DNA from: JAZDFC01 sp043808235
GTDB taxonomy: Bacteria; Bacteroidota; Ignavibacteria; Ignavibacteriales; Melioribacteraceae
DNA: 11,625 bases
Assembly: GCA_043808235.1 (NCBI GenBank)
Contig: JAZDFC010000040.1
Span: 1 to 11,625 of the forward strand
Direction of reading: 5' to 3'
Position 1 is the first letter of the stretch, and every line of letters starts with the position of its first letter. The position numbers were made by a program, and so were the translations under genes. Below are positions 7,901-11,625 of the stretch, piece after piece. The notes under the pieces are model-generated. The model was not told the DNA's origin and did not search any database. It saw nothing but the letters and a program-made list of their open reading frames with translations.

Positions 7901-8233
7901 TTCATAGTAGTTTGATTCCAACGGATGAATCAGTTTGCCAGCGGGATCAGTTGCTTCAGCTTGCACAATGATTGCGACACCATCAACGTAGGTGTGGTTG
8001 GTTCCCTTAGGCCAAACACCGCTTCTGCTCGCTTCATTTTCCCAATCTGCAATTTCACCAAAGTTATAGTAAACAGTCGCGGCAAGGTTTCCATCCATGA
8101 ATCCTTTCCTCGTTTGATTGTGATCTCCTTTGTTCTTATCAACAATTCTCTGTCCAAGAGAGAGATTGGAGGCGATAATAACTGTTGTTAAAATCAGCAT
8201 TATAAAACCAAAACTATTTTTTGTTATCAACAT
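4952..8233 (-). CDS. Large exported multidomain protein with FnIII-like domain and sorting-type C-terminal domain
   Basis: A 1093-residue exported protein, function unknown. The signal peptide is about residues 1-28, ending SLGQ. Residues 120-300 are rich in Trp and Tyr (WAPLPGY; WPLRWPDRPSDWEGKWNGFFG is broken here into adjacent Trp motifs at 148-166). Acidic Ca-binding-like loops follow: DNDADGLTNE at 311-320 (thrombospondin-3-like), DINKNGVWDVGE at 374-385 (fits EF-hand loop positions 1,3,5,9,12), and DADGTEGNGIPD at 407-418. Residues 546-690 resemble a fibronectin-III domain (KVTLYWDD; GYRVYRST; TYYYAVASYD). The last 102 residues (992-1093) form a FlgD/T9SS-type C-terminal domain: VVPNPYVG, RRIFFIHLP, SIYTLSGKLV, then GKFAVIK. 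A strong ribosome site (GGAG, 5 bases before ATG) supports the start. It lies 23 bases after the TonB receptor gene and overlaps the PorV-like gene. A surface glycan-binding or receptor-partner role is inference. Confidence 0.85.
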   Translation of the reverse strand: MLITKNSFGFIMLILTTVIIASNLSLGQRIVDKNKGDHNQTRKGFMDGNLAATVYYNFGEIADWENEASRSGVWPKGTNHTYVDGVAIIVQAEATDPAGKLIHPLESNYYEFTRMNSAQTITYGWAPLPGYSATYGNTPARSDIPSTWPLRWPDRPSDWEGKWNGFFGKGIFNADVETFFVFDDNEDREYILKNNFIPDADDPTRGGLGMQVRARGFQWSQVLAEDVIFWYYEITNMGTYDYQKTLFAQYVDWGIGGHDNSSNNAGDYNELLDMSYAWSVVPFGSPGNWSPVGMAGYAFLESPGVPDDLQDNDADGLTNEKRDNNATVFIRDPNQDTYLKNVFQDTTKFFQFYGRSWKEHWDADENANWKSYADINKNGVWDVGEPLNNDVGTDGIGTYDTGYTGPDADGTEGNGIPDQNLNGCEPNFGILDKDESDQLGLTGFKIYAVHTYELDNDEENWTVLAGLPEPHGQSMIGVNLANYFSSYLFSMNGRNTYSLSTRKLEEEGETERFSMSMIFGINQDDLFRRKKTVQQIYNANYRFAKPPEKPILTAVPGDHKVTLYWDDRAEKTFDEFYQRINFEGYRVYRSTEPNFLENKVITDAYGKSIFRNPIAQFDLIDGVKGLHPINVNGAMFNLGTDSGLKHSFTDSTVQNGQTYYYAVASYDRGFETTTIEGNFEGIPPSETTTILKKDINGNITTDINTAVITPRAPAAGYLAPGVESFQGTGPGTGNISISSISILNPDSIKNFNTYRLEFYDNAPFHNSAHPEYSLINVLRGDTLVTKQKINGVDEQTPVLDGFTIDIKSDTAVVVDFDTTKTKWIKGNSNYLVQVGFDSRYQAAYLGKKIDYPADFEIKLMEPSFGDLSFPATSFSQPIQSNIIVNNLTEETEHFQFIFRDLKSDKIFNDSDAIFLVFGDSLGKKATNFSNLHVSWSITLIKDTTIAEDKQRPPQYGDIFRVVTKKPFRNGEFYEFTLKGQGFDKSKAQTDMNNIAVVPNPYVGAASWEPFSTEVGRGERRIFFIHLPSQCTISIYTLSGKLVNTIEHSSTIADGQEGWNLVSKDGMDIAYGVYVFQIEAPGVGQKIGKFAVIK
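4960..4964 (-). promoter_or_regulatory. Probable ribosome binding site of the PorV-like gene
   Basis: GGTGA on the minus strand lies 4 bases before ATG 4955 and 7 bases before the adjacent ATG 4952, inside the end of the preceding gene. It favours one of these starts over ATG 4913, whose upstream purine run (GAGAA) is weaker. The two adjacent ATG codons are in the same frame and differ by one residue. Confidence 0.45.
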
Positions 8234-8238
8234 TTTTT

Positions 8239-8242
8239 CTCC
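8239..8242 (-). promoter_or_regulatory. Ribosome binding site of the 1093-aa exported protein
   Basis: On the minus strand, GGAG followed by five A residues precedes ATG 8233. It is one of the two best Shine-Dalgarno matches in the window and fixes the start just after the receptor gene's TAG stop. Confidence 0.7.
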
Positions 8243-8256
8243 AATAAAAAGTCAAC

Positions 8257-10998
8257 CTAAAATGAAAAATCAGCTCCAATTACAATTTGTCTGGGAGTTG
8301 AATAAAAGTCGGGTCTGGTAAAAAAATCTTTAATTGAATTTACGCCTCTCGGTTCAGTCTGATTTCTTGTAAGCTCTAATGTGTCTCCGGCTCTGCCGGT
8401 ATCGCCGAAAACGTTCACTTCATTCAGCGTATCAAACAAATTAAAGATTTTCATGTAAACTGAAAATTTTTGTCCGGCTAATTCCAAATACTTCGTTATA
8501 TAGAAATCGACGTCATAAAAAGCGGGTCTGTTGTCGCTGTTCTCTAAACCCGTTCTTTGATTTTGTAGAGATGGTGTGTAAGGCAAACCCGATCCTAACC
8601 TTCCAACAAAACTTGCAATGTAATTTTCCGGCTCACCAAGTGTTAATGTAAAATTAAGTGAATGGGTTCTGTCCCAATCTAACGGAACGAGTTGTTTGTT
8701 CTGCTCTATAGGCGGATTAGATTGTGCATTGTTAAATGCGGCGTTCGGATCGGAAGCGCTCCCTTTTGCAATTTGAAAAGTATAATCTAAAGTTGCGCCA
8801 ATACCGTTTACGAATCTTTTTTCAAAAGATAACGTTACACCTTTTACGGAACCATAATCTTTATTGATAAGCTTACTGAATTTCTTAAAATTATTTTTGA
8901 TATATATTTCCGACGCTAACAAATTTCGTATATCTTTATAATAACCGGTAAGGGTAATTCCAAATTCATCAGTTAACGCTTGCTGCAACCCTATCTCATA
9001 CATGGTTGTTTGCTGCGGTTTTAGGTCTGCGTTCCCGATAGTGTTGCCGATATTCTCCGGAAAGTCAGCGCCTAATCCAATTCTGAAATTAGGATTGCGG
9101 TATAAATTTTCGAACGGTGGAATCTGGAAAAAGTGCCCATAAGAAATATGAATTGCGCCTCTATCGGTTATCGGATAAGAGAGCCCAATGCGCGGACTGA
9201 ATTGATATTTCGACTTTGCTTTTACAAAAAATGAATCGGGAAATTTCGAAGGAGAAAGATCATCCAAAAGATTAATTCTATTTGGATCTTTTAAATATTT
9301 GCCGTCCGGTTCAAAATAGTCAAATCTTAATCCGACATTAACTATTAAATAATCGAACTCCACTTTATCTTGAATATAATATGCAAACTGAAAAGGATTA
9401 GCTTGATATGCGTTATAACTAAAAGCTGTATCAGCCGGCATTACGGGTTTAAAATTTGATGAAGCATCTACCATGATTTGAAAATCTTTGTACTTTAGAT
9501 CGTGGTAAGTAAAATCAATCCCTGTCTTGATTTGATTGATGTTATCGACCTGCCAGGTAAAATCTGATTTCCCGGTATAACTTGTTGTGGTATGATTAAA
9601 ATGCCAGTTCTGTGTACCACCGGTAAGAAACGCGTTTCCGCTCACATCTTTTTTTCTGTCAGGATTTATATAACTATATCCGTTATAAACGATCTCTCCT
9701 GCATCATTATAAGTTGTTGTGGTTTCGAATGGATTTTCGTAAACGTATTGTTTGAACTCAGATCTGAGATACGAAGCTGAAAAATCTATAAACGCGGAGT
9801 TGCTCAATAATAACGTATAACTTGCTATTCCTAAATAGCTTTTTTGAAATTTTTTATAATCACCGTCAGGATTAAGTCTATACACATGATCATAATCCCG
9901 GTATTGGTTATCCTGATAAAGTCCAGAAAGTACAATTCCTTTTCCGCCACCGACATTGATAGCGAGTTTACCTTGTAAAGATAACTTCCGGTGGAAATTC
10001 ATAGGAACGTATGAACTGTCTCCCGTGGCGCCAATGTACCAATCTTCACGGTTATTGGCAGAGAAATTGGAAGAATCTGACGGATTGAAAACTTTTTGTC
10101 CATAGATCGAACCTTCATCGTAATTATAACGACCGGAGATAAAGAACTTTAATAAATTTTCTAAACCCGGAACCGGACCACTGAGATTTCCCTGGATATT
10201 ATAAACATTGGTTGGACTAATATGATCTATATTAGTAAAAATATTTTTATGCGTACTTACATAATCACCGGTATAAAAAGATAAATTGCCTACTAACTTT
10301 TCACCTGCAATTTTTGTCACCTGATTGACTACACCCGAAAGCGCTTCGCCATATTCAGCGTTAAATGTACCTGTAAGAACCTGGATTTCTTCAATGCTGT
10401 TTACTTCTGCCGATAAAGATGATTGACCGGAGTACACATCATTAACGGGAACGCCGTCAATCAAATATTTTACTTCGTTACCTCTGCCGCCTCTAAAATG
10501 CCCATCAACAACTCCCGCTTGTAAATTTACAACCGCGGAAACATCTTCAAGCGGAAGCATAGAAATATTTTCACTGCTTATCGTTTGTTCTGTCGATGTT
10601 AGATCCTTCCTGACTAAATGTTTTTCAGCGGTAACAATTACATCGGCTAATTCCATTGATTCGGAAGTTAGTTCAAAATCAATTTTTGTTGTTTGATCTA
10701 CAGAAACTCTGACCTTTTGAATTACAAAAGAGGAATAACCAACCATCGAAGCTTTTAATTGATATTCACCGGGAGGAAGATTGAGAATGAAATAATTCCC
10801 ATCTAAGTCTGAAGAGGCTCCCATTGAAGTACCGACAACCAGTATGTTTGTTCCTATAAGCGCTTCACGAGTTGTTTTATCTATCACTTTACCAGCAATC
10901 TTTCCTGTGGTGCCGGCGTAAACAAATGCGCTCGTTAGAAGCATACAGAGACCAAGTAAAGAAACGAAAACTTTATTACAATTAGTAAAAGTGAACAC
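8257..10998 (-). CDS. TonB-dependent outer-membrane receptor with N-terminal CarboxypepD-reg-like domain
   Basis: A 913-residue TonB-dependent receptor for energised uptake across the outer membrane. Numbered from the GTG at 10998: signal peptide about 1-28; carboxypeptidase-regulatory-like domain about 32-112 (GKIAGKVID, then DLDGNYFILNLPPGEY and MVGYSSF); a TonB-box-like DVIVTAEK at about 119-126; plug domain to about 235 with FRGGRGNEVKYLIDGVPVND and the EYGEALSGVVN motif; then a beta-barrel ending IVIGADFSF with terminal Phe. The start is GTG 10998 because AGGTGG lies 5 bases before it; the GTG at 11007 lies inside that ribosome site. It is first in the operon, behind a terminator. The architecture is SusC-like at the N-terminus, but no SusD gene follows; instead a large exported protein does. 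The ABC sugar genes downstream suggest an oligosaccharide ligand, though this is inference. Confidence 0.95.
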   Translation of the reverse strand: MFTFTNCNKVFVSLLGLCMLLTSAFVYAGTTGKIAGKVIDKTTREALIGTNILVVGTSMGASSDLDGNYFILNLPPGEYQLKASMVGYSSFVIQKVRVSVDQTTKIDFELTSESMELADVIVTAEKHLVRKDLTSTEQTISSENISMLPLEDVSAVVNLQAGVVDGHFRGGRGNEVKYLIDGVPVNDVYSGQSSLSAEVNSIEEIQVLTGTFNAEYGEALSGVVNQVTKIAGEKLVGNLSFYTGDYVSTHKNIFTNIDHISPTNVYNIQGNLSGPVPGLENLLKFFISGRYNYDEGSIYGQKVFNPSDSSNFSANNREDWYIGATGDSSYVPMNFHRKLSLQGKLAINVGGGKGIVLSGLYQDNQYRDYDHVYRLNPDGDYKKFQKSYLGIASYTLLLSNSAFIDFSASYLRSEFKQYVYENPFETTTTYNDAGEIVYNGYSYINPDRKKDVSGNAFLTGGTQNWHFNHTTTSYTGKSDFTWQVDNINQIKTGIDFTYHDLKYKDFQIMVDASSNFKPVMPADTAFSYNAYQANPFQFAYYIQDKVEFDYLIVNVGLRFDYFEPDGKYLKDPNRINLLDDLSPSKFPDSFFVKAKSKYQFSPRIGLSYPITDRGAIHISYGHFFQIPPFENLYRNPNFRIGLGADFPENIGNTIGNADLKPQQTTMYEIGLQQALTDEFGITLTGYYKDIRNLLASEIYIKNNFKKFSKLINKDYGSVKGVTLSFEKRFVNGIGATLDYTFQIAKGSASDPNAAFNNAQSNPPIEQNKQLVPLDWDRTHSLNFTLTLGEPENYIASFVGRLGSGLPYTPSLQNQRTGLENSDNRPAFYDVDFYITKYLELAGQKFSVYMKIFNLFDTLNEVNVFGDTGRAGDTLELTRNQTEPRGVNSIKDFFTRPDFYSTPRQIVIGADFSF

Positions 10999-11003
10999 TA
11001 CAT

Positions 11004-11009
11004 CCACCT
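11004..11009 (-). promoter_or_regulatory. Ribosome binding site that decides the receptor start
   Basis: AGGTGG on the minus strand, with a 5-base spacer (ATGTA) to GTG 10998. The longer candidate start, GTG 11007, is part of this motif, so the protein most likely begins three codons later. Confidence 0.65.
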
Positions 11010-11015
11010 ATCATT

Positions 11016-11049
11016 AATTTAAAAAACTATTAATTAAACTTCAAAATTA
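11016..11049 (-). promoter_or_regulatory. Candidate promoter region of the receptor operon
   Basis: The leader between terminator and receptor gene holds two overlapping candidates on the minus strand. TAATTTTG at 11049-11042 fits the Bacteroidota -7 consensus TAnnTTTG, but no TTG is seen about 20 bases upstream. Alternatively TTGAAG (11044-11039) and TAAATT (11021-11016) are spaced by 17 bases like a classical sigma-70 pair. The region is very AT-rich, so chance matches are easy. A promoter here is expected because a terminator lies just before it. Confidence 0.3.
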
Positions 11050-11075
11050 AAAGGGCACCCATACAGGTGCCCTTT
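11050..11075 (-). terminator. Intrinsic terminator of the upstream secreted-protein gene
   Basis: On the minus strand AAAGGGCACC and GGTGCCCTTT form a perfect 10-bp stem around a 6-base loop (TGTATG), followed by a T-rich run (TTTTAATTTT including the stem end). It starts 10 bases after the TAA stop at 11088-11086 and separates that gene from the receptor operon. The opposite strand lacks a T-run after the stem, so it is directional. Confidence 0.88.
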
Positions 11076-11085
11076 GAGGAATGTT

Positions 11086-11625
11086 TTATTTCAAGAGAAT
11101 TAATTTCTTTGCTTGATAGAAGTCTCCACTTCTGATCGTGTAAAGATATGTTCCGCTTGAAACCTTTGATCCGAAATTGTTATCTCCATTCCATTGAACC
11201 TGATAGGTCCCGGAATTCTTTTCACTGTTGATCAAAGTTTTTACTTCACGTCCAAGTAAATCATAAATCACTAACCTAACAAGCGAGTTCGTTGGCAGTG
11301 AGTAACTGATTATTGTACTCGGATTAAAAGGATTCGGATAGTTTTGAGATAAACTATAACTTGTTGGAGTCTCCGAACTATTACTAATATCAGTAACTCC
11401 ATTTTTCTTTATCTCTAACTGATCCATATAAACTGTACCTTGAAATCTTCCTAATGGATGCAGTCTTACAGACATCGATACCGCACCGGTTTGTACCGGT
11501 ACATCTACATAAAACTGTGTCCAATCAAATGCCGTTACATTCGCAAATTTCAAAGGAATATCTTTTGCCCAGAATTCTCCCCAGCCTGCATTGTTGCCCA
11601 TTGTATTATGGAAAATCGGAGTTAT
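11086..11625 (-). CDS. Secreted protein with T9SS type-A sorting domain (C-terminal part, cut by window edge)
   Basis: The last 179 residues of a protein whose frame stays open to the right edge; the internal Met at 11601 is not a convincing start, since the frame continues upstream (ITPIFHNT) with no signal peptide. Residues 1-76 of the fragment look like the end of a beta-sandwich (WTQFYVDVPV, then GTVYMDQLEIKKNG), a pattern common in jelly-roll carbohydrate-binding modules; this is a weak resemblance. A Ser/Thr-rich linker follows. The last ~90 residues are a classical T9SS type-A sorting domain: SQNYPNPFNPST, then YDLLGREVKTL, SSGTYLYTI and the terminal KKLILLK. The product should be exported by the Sec system and then passed through the type IX machinery to the surface or outside. 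The position beside a sugar-uptake operon suggests a polysaccharide-active enzyme, but the catalytic part is not in view. Confidence 0.88.
   Translation of the reverse strand: MTPIFHNTMGNNAGWGEFWAKDIPLKFANVTAFDWTQFYVDVPVQTGAVSMSVRLHPLGRFQGTVYMDQLEIKKNGVTDISNSSETPTSYSLSQNYPNPFNPSTIISYSLPTNSLVRLVIYDLLGREVKTLINSEKNSGTYQVQWNGDNNFGSKVSSGTYLYTIRSGDFYQAKKLILLK

Noticed and set aside
4952..8233. SusD-like identity for the protein after the TonB receptor
   Set aside because: It has no lipoprotein signal (no Cys after the signal peptide), is twice the usual SusD length, and has FnIII-like and sorting-type domains instead of a TPR-like SusD fold pattern.
10999..11007. GTG at 11007 as the start of the TonB receptor
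   Set aside because: This codon lies inside the AGGTGG ribosome site, which is correctly spaced for GTG 10998.
1..11625. CRISPR arrays, tRNA or rRNA genes, insertion sequences
   Set aside because: No regularly spaced repeats, no structured RNA signatures, no transposase-like frames and no long terminal inverted repeats were noticed. Coding genes cover nearly all the window.

Overview
All genes in this window lie on the minus strand, so transcription runs from right (11625) to left (1). The window is AT-rich. It holds seven genes that look like one long operon, plus the 3' end of a separate upstream gene behind a terminator. The protein families point to the Fibrobacterota-Chlorobiota-Bacteroidota (FCB) group, and Ignavibacteria or a close relative seems most likely. 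The evidence is a type IX secretion (T9SS) type-A sorting tail with the SQNYPNPFNPST signature, a PorV/PorQ-like outer-membrane protein, a TonB receptor with an N-terminal carboxypeptidase-regulatory-like domain, and signal peptides ending in Gln. The taxonomic call is inference from these features.

Layout in transcription order. (1) 11625-11086 is the C-terminus of a secreted protein: a beta-sandwich, carbohydrate-binding-like end followed by a T9SS sorting domain. (2) 11075-11050 is a clear intrinsic terminator. (3) 10998-8257 is a TonB-dependent outer-membrane receptor. (4) 8233-4952 is a 1093-residue exported protein with Ca-binding-like acidic loops, a fibronectin-III-like domain and a divergent sorting-type C-terminal domain. 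(5) 4955-3876 is a PorV/PorQ-like beta-barrel overlapping gene 4 by ATGA. (6) 3832-2318 is a SurA/PrsA-like exported foldase with an apparent internal duplication and a degenerate parvulin domain. (7) 2311-1016 is a lipoprotein sugar-binding protein. (8) 1019-159 and 162-1 are two sugar ABC permeases (MalF/UgpA type, then MalG/UgpE type, the latter cut by the window edge).

Working model (inference): the locus encodes an import route for a carbohydrate across both membranes. The TonB receptor, with the large surface protein, would capture and move substrate over the outer membrane. The binding lipoprotein and permeases would carry it over the inner membrane. The PorV-like protein could serve the export or anchoring of the large protein, and the SurA-like protein could help fold the outer-membrane components. 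No SusD homologue and no ABC ATPase are seen in the window. No RNA genes, CRISPR arrays or mobile elements were found, and no gene-free stretch exceeds 100 bases.
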